Below are positions 9,796 to 21,700 of a stretch of 33,822 bases of DNA, one piece after another. Made by a program: the position numbers and the translations under genes. Origin of the DNA: Bigelowiella natans CCMP2755. Lineage: Eukaryota > Cercozoa > Chlorarachniophyceae. The stretch lies in NCBI GenBank assembly GCA_000320545.1, contig ADNK01001598.1:2501-36322 (forward strand), in the 5' to 3' direction. Below the pieces are notes generated by a model. It ran no database searches and was not told the origin of the DNA. It was given only the letters and a program-made list of their open reading frames with translations. The first letter of the stretch is position 1, and the number at the start of each line of letters is the position of its first letter.

Positions 9796-12700
9796 GTGTG
9801 TGTGTGCTTTGAAGATGATGCAAGAGTATAGGAACAAAATTGCTCACCAAAGCATGCTGCAAGCACGGCTCTGGCGGTATCCGTCGAGTATTCAGGAGGA
9901 CTAGCAGCTAATGAAGCCAAACGTTCTCTGAGGAGAAGTTTCTTCGTGGAATCGGACTTGCTAAGATAAAACTTCAGCATCTTCGTAATGAATACTGCAA
10001 TGCACACGGTACAGAATGCCGTGATATACCAGGGCACTTCACCGAAATACCCAAAGAAAAACCTAAAACACATGATTCATGTGAGCGAGTCGAAGAGGAA
10101 GAGAGGCTCTAATCTAGGTAAAACAGCTGATTTATCGTGTCATCTCTGAAGACACACATGCCAAAGAAGAGGGAGGAATATGTATAGTTATGTGACCCGC
10201 TGAGGCCCATGCAACATGCCCAGAACTGAGAAAATAGAAGAAGGCTCTCCATGCTCGAGTGCTGGTCCTCTTCGTCGGTAGTGAAGATAGCGAAGACAAG
10301 ATGATGCTTCCATAGACGGTGGCAGAAGGTATTTGAGACTCGGTCCGGCAGTTTCGGCAAAGCGTCGCTTAGCGAGGAGGCAGGATTTTTCCCTTGAGTG
10401 CTCTCCTCCTTCCTTTCATCGGATGAAGAACCTGCATTCTCATCTACCTCCACGGAGGGTGGCACTGCGACCACTACTTTCGTCTCCCCGGAGGTTGTGC
10501 TACCTCTCCTTCGTCCTACTCCGCGTCCCCGTTTTCCACGTGTTCCTCGTCCTCGACTTCCCCTCAGTTCGTGCTGCTCCCACGCGCGCGTGCGCACTCG
10601 CTCAAGGCTCTGCTTGAAGGTGGCAGAGGAGACTGGCGATGATAGTTTCTTCAGCTTCTGCACGTTGCGATGTAGCGCTCCGCCTCGCCTCGTCCTTCCG
10701 CGCCGAGTTTTCTTGCGACCCATCGGTGATACAGCGGTGTTCCGTATTGGCGTTGTCGAAACGGTGTCTCGTATTGGCGCTGTTGAGGCAGTGCGGCTGC
10801 GGCCGCGTCCTCTAAAGACCCGACCACGTCCTCTACGACCTCCTCGAATACTCCCACAACCTCTTCCTCGGAACGAAGATTCGTTGTTTTGAATCTCATC
10901 CAGTTTTATTTCATCGAAGTCAATTTGGTCCGGATTAAGCTGCCCTGCCCCCACCTCTCGCTGTCCTTGCATTCGCCCCCGCCCCGAAAGCAGTCTGGTA
11001 CTACCCCGTCGCCTCCCTGTAAACATATTCATTTCTATGTCAATACATTAAACTTATTCAGACCGAGAGACGTTACTTGATTTGGGAGCAGTAATTGAAA
11101 ACGGAACTACATGTTAAAATTATTCGGAATGCTTACCTCGCCCTCTCTTCCTCCTAGATGGGTCCGGCTTAGGGAAGAACAGCACATTCTCTGCTGAATT
11201 TACGTTAGGAGAAACTTTATTAACGTCAGAGTCTTTGCTTGCCAAATGGTCACCGTCATCCTCTCTCCCGCCGCTGATTGGGAAGTGGAATGCCTTCCTC
11301 CTCTTCTCCTTGCCATCCTTTTGGGTAATGCTACGAGCTGGCATATCATTTGAGTCGTCGTTGTCCATCGGTGCGACGACCCACGAACCTACGGCATTTT
11401 TGGTCTTCTTCTCAGTCTTATCCGGTTTCGCCGATGCGACATTAGTAGCCGTCAAATCATCTTTCTCATCTATCCACCCCTTCTTCGTTCCACCATTATG
11501 TGTGCTGGACGGTAAGAGATTTCGAAGCCATCCTCCGCTTCCAGGTGCTTCTTCCGCCTTTTCTTCTACCTTAGCCCCGGAACTATCCTCTTCAGTGATG
11601 GGAATTGGATGAATTTTCTTCGAGGAAGAGGAAAAGGCAGAGAGGGGGGACAGAATCGATTTCCTTTTATGAGTGGGAGAGTTTGCCATACCGTCGTCTT
11701 TGAAGGTGATTTGCATATGGCTCAGGTCCAAACCGTTATCTTCCTTCGATTTCTTTTTGAAGATCATCGAATTTGAGGCGGGCTGAAGTTTGCTCGCTAT
11801 CTCCTTATCTCGTTGCCGCACGTAGGGTAGCAGAATCAACGAGAGCCCCCCTGAGAGCAGTATCATGAGGAAGGGGATGTAAGAGCTCGTCAGGGCATTG
11901 ATGAAGTCGAGGCTCTCATCGTTCGGAACCGCATTTGTCTGTGCATATCTCACACGAAAGCTCCCAGTCTGATCTGTCTCCGACACCAGCATAGCTGATG
12001 TTTCTCCTGTGCTGGCGAGGAAATTCAACGGGCGTGCGCCTTCTGCGTTCCCGGAAACAACTACACCTTGAGGCGATGTGCTCGTCATGCACATTCCCAT
12101 TGTCCAGTTGTATGAAACATCGTTCCACACTTCGCACTCGAAAGTTCGGTCTTCTTCCGCTGCGATAGAAGTGACGAGGGGTTGTGTGAAGGTGATTCTT
12201 TCTGATAAAAATTCAGGAATTGAGAAGGATCGCGGGGCACCGTCTTGGTATGCTGATATTTGTACGACTCCCGACACGGTGGAAGCATTTCGCGCTTCTG
12301 CTGCATTACTAGGGTCGGTATTGAATCCACTGCGCTCTCCAGCCAGTGTAAGATAGTCACTAGAGCTCGAGACAAGAACAATCTCGAAGTTACCCGTTGG
12401 AAACCACGCCTGCAACACCTTAGAAGGGATGCTTATCTCGACATCGCTGGATGAGAGGAGGTTCGGAACTCGCTCGTTCTTCAGGTTCAAGGAGGCATTG
12501 CCGATCATTCCAAGCTCATACTTGGAAATTTCCACCTGCATGGAGCCTTTCGCCACGACGAAGGGACTCTCTCCGGGGACAAGTTCCTTGGCTACTGCGG
12601 CGAGCATCGTGTCCACGATCTCTGAAAAGGTATCTAGCCCCTCAACACCATGCTCACCCTTCGTAAGAACACCCTCTGCAGCCTGGAGGACAGAATTCGA

Positions 12701-15700
12701 GATCACAGTTTTCTGCACCATGTCCGCAAATTCGTCTGAGGCAATTTGGGACATGACCCTCTGCGCAAGCTGGAGGCTTTCGAGGGCCGTTGGAGGATCA
12801 ATACGCCCTAGCGACAACGATGAGGTTTCAACAATATATGCCAGCGTTTGAGTAATGCATTGCGCATTCATGGACGTGTTGGGAGTATTCGTGTGCAGAG
12901 TTGTGAGACTGGAAAGCGAGTCCCTGACCAGCGACAGGCCCATGTCGGATTCAGTCATTGAGTTGTTGACGATCTCATGGTTCCTTACAAGGCTCATGAT
13001 GTTGACAATCTCCGAGGTCGTGGTCGGCAAGTCCCCATGAAGTGCGGCGGTCTTTACTGTATCGCTCATCATGAAACTAGCCTCGATGTCATTCATGGGG
13101 TTGGTTGACCTGTTCACTTGAATTAAAAAATCGCGTGTTGTCATAGCCCCGTGAAGGCTCTTCACCGTTGCACGGATGATCAAGGAATAGTTACACTTCG
13201 GGTCTCCAAGTGGCGGCAGGATACCCTCGATTTTATGGTTTGGTGTGAAGGGGCGGTACATGAGTTCGGATCTCGTGGCATTAGACCCGCTTTCGGTACC
13301 ATCGGTATTAAACCCATCCCAGCTCATAAGCTCGAATTGGTAAGTGAGCGTGGACGCCTGTAGCCCTTGCCCATCCCCCCAACCGCTACACCAAAATTCG
13401 AATTGGGTCAAGCCCACTACCCCACTTCGAGGGTTAGCCCCGCAGGACGCTGTATGGCCCTGAGAACTAGTTGGTACGGCATACGTGCCTATCAGGATTG
13501 AGGCCTTTCCATAGAAGACACCTCTATTCACTGTGAGAGAGACAACAATCCAAGATCCTGGCTCGAACATATCTTCTTTTATCACAATGACACTTGAATT
13601 CTTCGCTGAGGCAAACGCGTTGGTGTGCTGAAGACCCGTTATGTTCCAGTTGTAATACGCTATTGCTGCCGCCTCGGTTCCTTCACTCTTAGCAATCACA
13701 GCACTTAACTTCAGCCTCCTATCCGAGGTTATCATAACGCCTTGTGGAGTCGTACTGTGCTTTGAGAGAATGACAATGGACGTCGTGAGCACCGGGTTGT
13801 CAACGAAGAGCACATTGATCTTGGCGCTCGATGACCTCCCACGGTTATTGACTGTGCATACATACTCACATATGCATCCCGGCGAGCTAGAAGCTGCAGT
13901 GATTCTCAGAGAAGCATTGTTTGTTATTGTATCGGTCTTGATACCGCCATCGCAGCTGCTGGTTTTGCAAGAGACGTTCCAGGCGAAGGTCAGCGCTTCA
14001 GTCGGATTATCGGGATCGTATGAACTCGAGGCATCAAGCGTAAAAGGTGCATTAGCATACTGGTGGAACTCAGAGCCGCCCTGAATCTTTGCAACTATTG
14101 GCGCAGGTTGGACACTGACGCATGTCGCGTCGGACCCATAGTACTCATCCCCATCTGAGAGCATTGTGGCCGTAAAGTTGAAGCAGTAGTCGTGGCCGCT
14201 GGTCAGAGAGTTGGCAGCGATGTGGAGATGGGAGACGTGCATGTTCACAGTCGTCGGAATTGTTGGCCCGCTCAACTGAGTCCACACGAACGTAAAGTTT
14301 GCAATACCGGACATGCAGCGCCGAGAGTTCACACTCACGTAAAGGTCGACAGGCATCTCTACGCTAATATTCAGCACGTTTGACGTGTGCATTTGTACTT
14401 CTGCAGTGACCCACTTGAAGCACGGACTTGGAGCGGCTGTGGAAGGGCTGCATGTTGTTGGGCTTAGTGTTGTCGGCGTGCACGTAGGGTTTTCAGTACT
14501 GGGACTATGAGTCGTTGGTGTCTGGGTTGGGTTTGCTGTTGTTGGCGTGCAAGTAACTGGTGATAGCGTGCTGGGGGAAAGAGTTGTCGGACTCAATGTA
14601 GTTGGTGTTAGACTTGGACATGCTGTAGTAGGTCCGCATGAAGTTGGGGTCTGCGTGCTTGGCGACATAGTGGTCGGGCCAACAGTCGTTGGACCACAAG
14701 TGGTCGGTGTTGAAGTGGGATTCGCTGTGGTGGGGCCTACCGTCGTGGGTGACCGACTTGTAGGCGAAAGCGTTGTCGGCCCGCACGTCCTTGGGCTACA
14801 TGATGTTGGCGAATATGTTGTGGGTCCAACTGTGGTTGGGGACTGTGTTGTCGGTCCATCAGTGGAGGGAGAGCAAGTCGTAGGCCCACAGGTGGTTGGG
14901 CTGAGGGTGGAAGGTCCACAGGTCGTAGGACCACTGGTTGTGGGACCCAACGTTGTTGGCCCACAGGTTGCAGGACTCAACGTTGTTGGTCCACAGGTTG
15001 TTGGGCCCAACGTTGTTGGCCCACAGGTTGTTGGGCTCAGCGTTGTTGGCCCAAGGGTTGTGGGACTCAGCGTTGTTGGTCCAAAGGTGGTAGGCTCACA
15101 AGTTGTTGGGCCTAGGGTGGTGGGTCCACATGTCGTGGGTCCGATCGTGGTAGGGCCACAGGTTGTAGGAGAGAATGTGGGATTCGCTGTCGTAGGGCCG
15201 CAGGTTGTAGGGCCACATGTAGAGGGGCCCATTGTCGTAGGTGATAATGTAGTGGGTCCACAGGTTGTAGGGGAGACTGAAATGCAATTCATTCACACAA
15301 ATGACAATCAGAGATAAGTCAGCGTACCCTCAAAATCATCATTAACATACTCTATTAGTCTAATGAAATACATGTCGGATTTGCAGTTGTCGGTCCACAT
15401 GTTGTAGGTCCTTGCGTTGTTGGCCCGCATGTGGTTGGACCGCATGTCGTCGGTCCACAGGTGGTGGGCCCACAAGTCGAAGGTGACGACGAGGTTGGAG
15501 CGCACGTTGTAGGACCGCAGGTGGTTGGCCCGCACGTTGTAGGCCCTGCAGTAGTGGGTCCATGGGTGGTCGGTCCACAAGTCGAGGGAGAAGAAGTAGA
15601 AGGAGAACAACTCGACGGTCCACAGGTTGATGGTCCACACGTTGTAGGCCCTAATGTGGAGGGCCCAACCGTCGTTGGACCCAAAGTTGTAGGACTGCAA

Positions 15701-18700
15701 GTTGTGGGCCCCACCGTTGTGGGATTGCAGGTTGAAGGTCCACAAGTTGTGGGTCCACATGTCGTAGGGCCTGTGCAGGGAGGGGACATTTCACACACAT
15801 CACACCAAAGTTTAGCATTGTGAACACCCGTCCAATTTGCTGTGTTGAAGTTTCTGAACTACACTCTGTTTTGTCAGCACAAAATGACATCATGTGGTGT
15901 GCGTGCCGCCACCTTGAGTTGTTGGCCCGCAGGTGGTGGGACCACAGGTTGTCGGCCCACAGGTCGTTGGTCCAAGGGTAGTGGGCCCTGCAAGAAATGT
16001 GTCAATCATTTTTCGATGTGCAAGCGAGCGAACCCACGATGTGCTTCGGAATTGTGAGGAACGAAAATGAATGACCTTGTGTTGTCGGTCCACAGGTGGA
16101 AGGTCCGCACGTTGTTGGTTCACAAGTTGTTGGCCCGAGAGTCGTGGGTCCGCAAGTAGTTGGTCCAGTTGTGGAAGGACTCATCGTGGTGGGGGAGCAT
16201 GTGGTGGGCCCGAAGGTGGTTGGCCCACAAGTTGAAGGTGCACAAGTCGTTGGTCCACCAGTCGTTGGCCCACACGTCGTTGGTCCGCGTGTTGTTGGTC
16301 CCATGGTGGTGGGTGCACACGATGAGGGGCTGCAACTCGAGGGACTGCACGTCGAGGGTGCACACGTGGTGGGTCCGCACGTTGTGGGCCCACAAGTCGT
16401 TGGACTGCAAGTCGTCGGCCCATTGGTAGTCGGAGCGCAAGTCGTTGGACCACAAGATGATGGCGAGCGAGTGGACGGGGCACAAGTGGTTGGTCCACAC
16501 GTGGTGGGGCCACAGGTGCTCGGAGCCACAGTCGTTGGCCCACAGCTTGTTGGCGAGCAAGTCGTCGGTCCGCAGGTTGTTGGCCCGCACGTGGTGGGAC
16601 CTGTCGAAGTGGGACCGCATGTGGATGGGGAGCATGTGGTGGGCCCACGTGTCGTTGGCCCTGATTCAAATTCAAACAACTTCATCACACAAACAATTCA
16701 CTCAAACGAAATGATCTCATCAAGTGCAATGTTGAAGAGCCCCAAAATGCTCTGCTGTCTCACCTTGGGTGGTGGGCTCACGTGTGGTGGGTCCACAGGT
16801 TGTCGGTCCACGTGTGGTTGGCCCGCACGTGGTGGGGCTGCACGAAGAAGGCGCATGAGTTGTCGGACCGAGGGTCGTGGGGCCGCACGTTGTCGGCCCG
16901 CAAGTGCTGGGTCCACACGTTGTTGGTCCACACGTTGTTGGACCTGAGGTTGTGGGTCCGCAGGTCGTGGGTCCAACTGTTGTGGGCGAAAAGGTGGTGG
17001 GTCCGCAGGTTGTTGGTCCGCAGGTTGTGGGCCCAGAAGTTGTCGGCCCACAAGTTGTTGGACCACACGTTGTGGGGCTGCAAGTGCTGGGGCCAAGTGT
17101 TGTCGGCACCAGAGTCGTGGGACCACAAGTGGTGGGCCCGCAACTTGTGGGGCCACACGTCGTTGGGCTCAAAGTCTGAGTGCAATCACAGAAAAGCCAA
17201 ATCTCAATGCAATGTTTCGTCTGAGTGACACTCAATTTCATTCAAGGTGTGAATCGAACCGTTGGAGCGAGGGTCGTCGGTCCACAAGTTGTTGGTCCAG
17301 AAGTTGTGGGTCCAACAGTGGTGGGTCCACAGGTGCTTGGTCCGCACGTTGTGGGACTAACGGTTGTCGGATTGCACGTTGTCGGTCCACAGGTCGTTGG
17401 CCCTGCTGTGGTCGGCCCACAGGTCGAAGGTCCACAAGTTGTGGGCGAGCAAGTTGTTGGCCCCAAAGTGGTGGGGCCTCGGGTTGTTGGACTGCACGTG
17501 ACAGGTCCACACGTTGTGGGCCCGCACGTGGATGGACCGCACGTTGATGGTCCGCAGGTGGATGGCCCACACGTGCTGGGACTGGTTGTGGTTGGCGCCA
17601 AGGTTGACGGACTGAAGGTGGTTGGTCCACACGTCGTCGGTCCACCTGTTGTGGGTCCGAGCGTGGACGGACTGAACGTTGTTGGAGCGCACGTGGAAGG
17701 CCCACAAGTTGTCGGACCGCAGGTTGTGGGCTGGCACGTTGTGGGCCCACACGTCGTCGGGCCCTGAGTGGTGGGTCCTGCCGTTGTTGGCCCGCAAGTG
17801 GTGGGGCCACAAGTCGTGGGACCGAAGGTCTGTGTGATTGCAATGACAAAATCAGAATCCATGGCAAAATCCCCAAGCAAACAAATCACCGTGCAAAGTG
17901 ATGAAAGCAAACGAACAAAAATCTTGGGAAACAATTTTGGAATGTTTGCACCGTTGGGCCAGGTGTGGTGGGGCTTGGAGTTGTCGGACTGCACGTCGTT
18001 GGCCCTGGCGTTGTGGGTCCCATCGTGGTGGGACTGCAAGTCGTGGGTCCACAGGTTGTTGGCCCGCAGGATGTCGGTCCACGAGTTGTTGGTCCACACG
18101 TTGTGGGCCCACAAGTTGTCGGACCGAGAGTGGTGGGTCCGAATGTCGTTGGCCCACAAGTCGAAGGGCCGATGGTTGTTGGTCCAAGAGTTGTGGGCCC
18201 GCAAGTGGTGGGCCCGCATGTGGTTGGTCCGCAGGTGGATGGCCCGCATGTGGTTGGTCCGCAGCTGGTTGGCGAGCACGTGGTTGGCCCACAAGAAGTG
18301 GGACTGAAAGTCGTGGGTCCAAAGGAGGTCGGTCCACAAGTGGTTGGTCCACAGGTTGTGGGTGCATGAGTGGTTGGTCCACAAGTTGTGGGCCCCATGG
18401 TGGAAGGCCCACGTGTGGTGGGTCCCTGCGTTGAGGGGCCACAAGTTGTCGGTCCAGCTGTTGTGGGCCCTGCAAAAAAAAAATTGAAAATGAGAGATGC
18501 TGTGAAAACGAATGCACTTCCGTGAACGTGTGCATCAGAACGGGAAGTCTGTCTTTCAATCTCAAAGTGCCCATCGCAATTTTGAGAAGAGCAGGCATGA
18601 GAAGCATTCTCTCAAGATTCCCCTCAAACCACTTCCACTCTCTCTTGCAGCGATCTCCAAAAATTGCCCTCCCTCCAAAGTGAAACAACCTGAAGTAGTT

Positions 18701-21700
18701 GGCCCATGTGTTGTGGGACCACAACTCGTGGGGCCACACGTGCTTGGACCAATGGTGGTTGGGCTCCATGTGGTGGGGCCTTGCGTTGTGGGACCGCAAG
18801 TAGTTGGTCCGATTGTGGTTGGTCCCAACGTGGTGGGGCTAGAAGAAGACGGTGAACATGTTGTGGGCTCACCAGTAGTTGGTCCACAAGTTGTGGGCCC
18901 ACACGTGGTTGGCCCACAAGTCGTGGGCCCGCAGGTCGAAGGCCCACACGTTGTGGGGCCGCAAGTCGTAGGCGCCGTGGTTGTGGGCCCACACGTGGAC
19001 GGGCTGAAAGTCGAGGGACTGCAAGAAGAAGGAGAACACGTTGTTGGGCCCCTGGTGGATGGACTGCACGAAGTTGGCCCACATGTCGATGGCCCCATGG
19101 TTGTGGGACCGCACGTTGTGGGCCCACTGGTCGTCGGTGAGTTGGTGGTTGGGCCTGGAATCACACAAACGATTGCAACTTGTCAGTTGCGATGTGTCAT
19201 TGCTGACATTGTTTGAGAGAGGGATTCTAAATGCATTCCATGTAGACTTGCTGCAGCTCATCATGTGAATTCAACACTCATCACTTACCCGTCGATGTGG
19301 GACTGAGCGTTGTTGGTGCACACGTGCTAGGACACAGTGTCGTAGGCCCGCATGTTGTCGGCCCTCTCGTCGTCGGAGCAACGGTAGAGGGGGATTGTGT
19401 GGTCGGACTGAACGAGGTAGGATGACCGGAAGTAGGATGGACTGTTATTGGATGACAACTGGAGGGATGCAACGTAGACGGGGACATTGAACTCGGGCTA
19501 CAAGTCGTTGGACCACAAGAGGAAGGCCCACACGTGCTCGGTGTCAGAGTTGATGGCCCGCAGGTTGTGGGGCTACATGAGCTCGGAGAGCAGGTTGTAG
19601 GTCCCAAAGTTGATGGTCCACAGGATGTCGGAGAGCAGGTGGTGGGTGCAAGCGACGAGGGTGACATTGTCGTAGGTCCCGAGGTGGTTGGTCCACATGT
19701 TGCAGGACCAAGAGTTGTTGGCCCGCACGTTGTTGGTCCGCATGTTATGGGGCCTAATGTTGTGAATGAAATTGTTTTGATTAGTGACACCGTCTTAACT
19801 AGTATGAATTGCTGCGATGTTACCATGAGTAGTTGGACCAACTGTTGTCGGCCCGAGTGTTGTGGGCCCACAGGTTGTTGGACCTACTGTAGTCGGTCCA
19901 GTTGTGGTGGGACCACAGGTCGAAGGTCCGAGTGTCGTGGGGGAGCATGTCGTTGGCCCGAACGTAGTTGGTCCAAGAGTCGTCGGCGCGACGCTAGTTG
20001 GTGCTGTAGTCGTTGGACCTAAGGTAGTGGGACAACAAGTCGTCGGACCGAAGGTGGTTGGTCCCCAAGTAGATGGACTCATGGTTGTTGGTCCACTGGA
20101 CGTCGGACTGGAAGATGTTGGACCACACGTTGTTGGTCCCCACGTTGAAGGCACACCTGTCGTTGGTCCACTAGTTGTTGGCCCGCAAGTAGATGGACTC
20201 ACCGTTGTGGGTCCACTGGTTGTCGGACTGTGGGTTGTTGGCCCGCACGTTGTAGGCCCACATGTTGTAGGCCCATCAGTAGTAGGACCAGCAGTAGTTG
20301 GCCCACACGTTGTAGGTCCGCACGTTGTTGGTCCGCACGTCGAAGGCGCGCCTGTTGTTGGTCCACTAGTTGTTGGCCCGCAGGTAGTTGGACTCACCGT
20401 TGTGGGTCCACTAGTTGTCGGACTACAGGTTGTTGGTCCACACGATGTAGGCCCGCATGTTGTTGGTCCATCAGTGGTGGGACCAGTAGTAGTTGGTCCG
20501 CACGTCGAAGGCGCACCTGTTGTCGGTCCACTGGTTGTTGGTTCACAAGAAGATGGACTTGTGGTTGTTGGTCCTAACGTTGTAGGACTGAAAGTTGTTG
20601 GTCCGAATGTGGTAGGACTGAAAGTGGATGGCCCGACCGTAGTAGGTCCTAATTGCAGGTTACGAAGTTGTGAGCTGCTATCGAAGCACTTTCTAAAAGG
20701 CATGGTTTAGGATTAATTTTCACCAATATGACTAGTTGTACATCAAAGAAAACAAAAGCTTTTTGTACCTTGAGTCGTCGGCCCCTGTGTAGATGGACTA
20801 GCAGTAGTTGGTCCTTGTGTTGTTGGCGCCTCTGTTGTCGGTCCAGCTGTAGTTGGTCCTAGCGTTGTCGGCGCGACGCTGCTTGGTGATGTAGTTGTTG
20901 GTTCTGAGGTAGTGGGGCCAGTAGTTGTTGGTCCGGAAGTTGATGGTGTTAGAGTTGTTGGCCCACAAGTTGTCGGGCAGAGGGTAGTTGGACCGTAGGT
21001 TGTGGGGCCGGATGATGTAGGGGTCAGTGTTGAAGGACTAAGAGTTGTAGGTACATGAGTTGAGGGGCTGGAGGATGTTGGTCCACAAGTGGTGGGGCCT
21101 TCTGTGGTAGGACCAGGTGTCGTAGGTTCGCATGTTGTAGGCGCTAGTGTGGTTGGGCCCTGGGTTGTCGGCGTGCGAGTAGTAGGACCGCTCGTCGTTG
21201 GGCCAAATGTCGTAGGCCCTGTGGTCGAGGGATTACATGTAATTGGTCCACACGTTGTAGGCCCGCAGGTTGTTGGCCCTATTGTAGGTGAAGAGATTCA
21301 TTTTACAATGTAGAGAATAAATGTGTCTTCAAATAAGAGTCTAATACGAAATTTAGCAGAAATATAAGAATAAGAAACCTAGAGTTGTCGGTCCTTGAGT
21401 GGTGGGACTAAAGGTGGTAGGTCCACAAGTTGTTGGACCGTTTGTGGATGGTGCGACTGTAGTGGGGCTAGAGGTTGAAGGAGCCAAAGATGTTGGAGAG
21501 CAAGTCGAAGGCCCGCATGTTGAAGGAGCCAAAGTTGTGGGTGCGTGTGTAGAAGGCGCACACGTGGATGGACCACTCGTTGTCGGACAGCAGCTAGATG
21601 GACTTAAGCTTGTGGGTCCGCATGTTGTAGGCCCACATGTTGTTGGCCCATCAGTAGTAGGACCAACAGTCGTTGGCTCGCAAGTTGTTGGTCCGCACGT

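Larger units (their letters stand above)
8861..11016 (-). other. giant gene, C-terminal block: Arg/Gly-rich linker, polycystin-like TM2-TM4, charged tail
   Basis: Residues ~3638-4191, exons 11016-10158, 10062-9848, 9656-9580, 9370-8861. The first exon carries strongly basic RGRG/RRGRG tracts, then KHHLVFAIF and hydrophobic LLLFSQFWACCMGL. The second has VPWYITAFCTVCIAVFI. The small exon encodes LSIIMSLLSAVHAASYKSL. The last begins DYTNDWILAGMMAIFIDF followed by LLLEPAWIFFEYI, matching the W...S..D....P..i pattern of polycystin-1-like transmembrane regions. The protein ends after a Ser/Asp-rich acidic run and the basic cluster PARKKRKE. No PLAT domain and no six-helix channel unit are visible, so it is shorter than a complete polycystin-1. 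Confidence 0.62.

Noticed and set aside
14547-15317. Long plus-strand frames of VVGPQ-type repeats (also 16096-16947, 17225-17767, 19862-20710, 21399-21878)
   Set aside because: They are the antisense reading of the pentapeptide array. Splice sites, phase continuity and flanking domains all support the minus strand.
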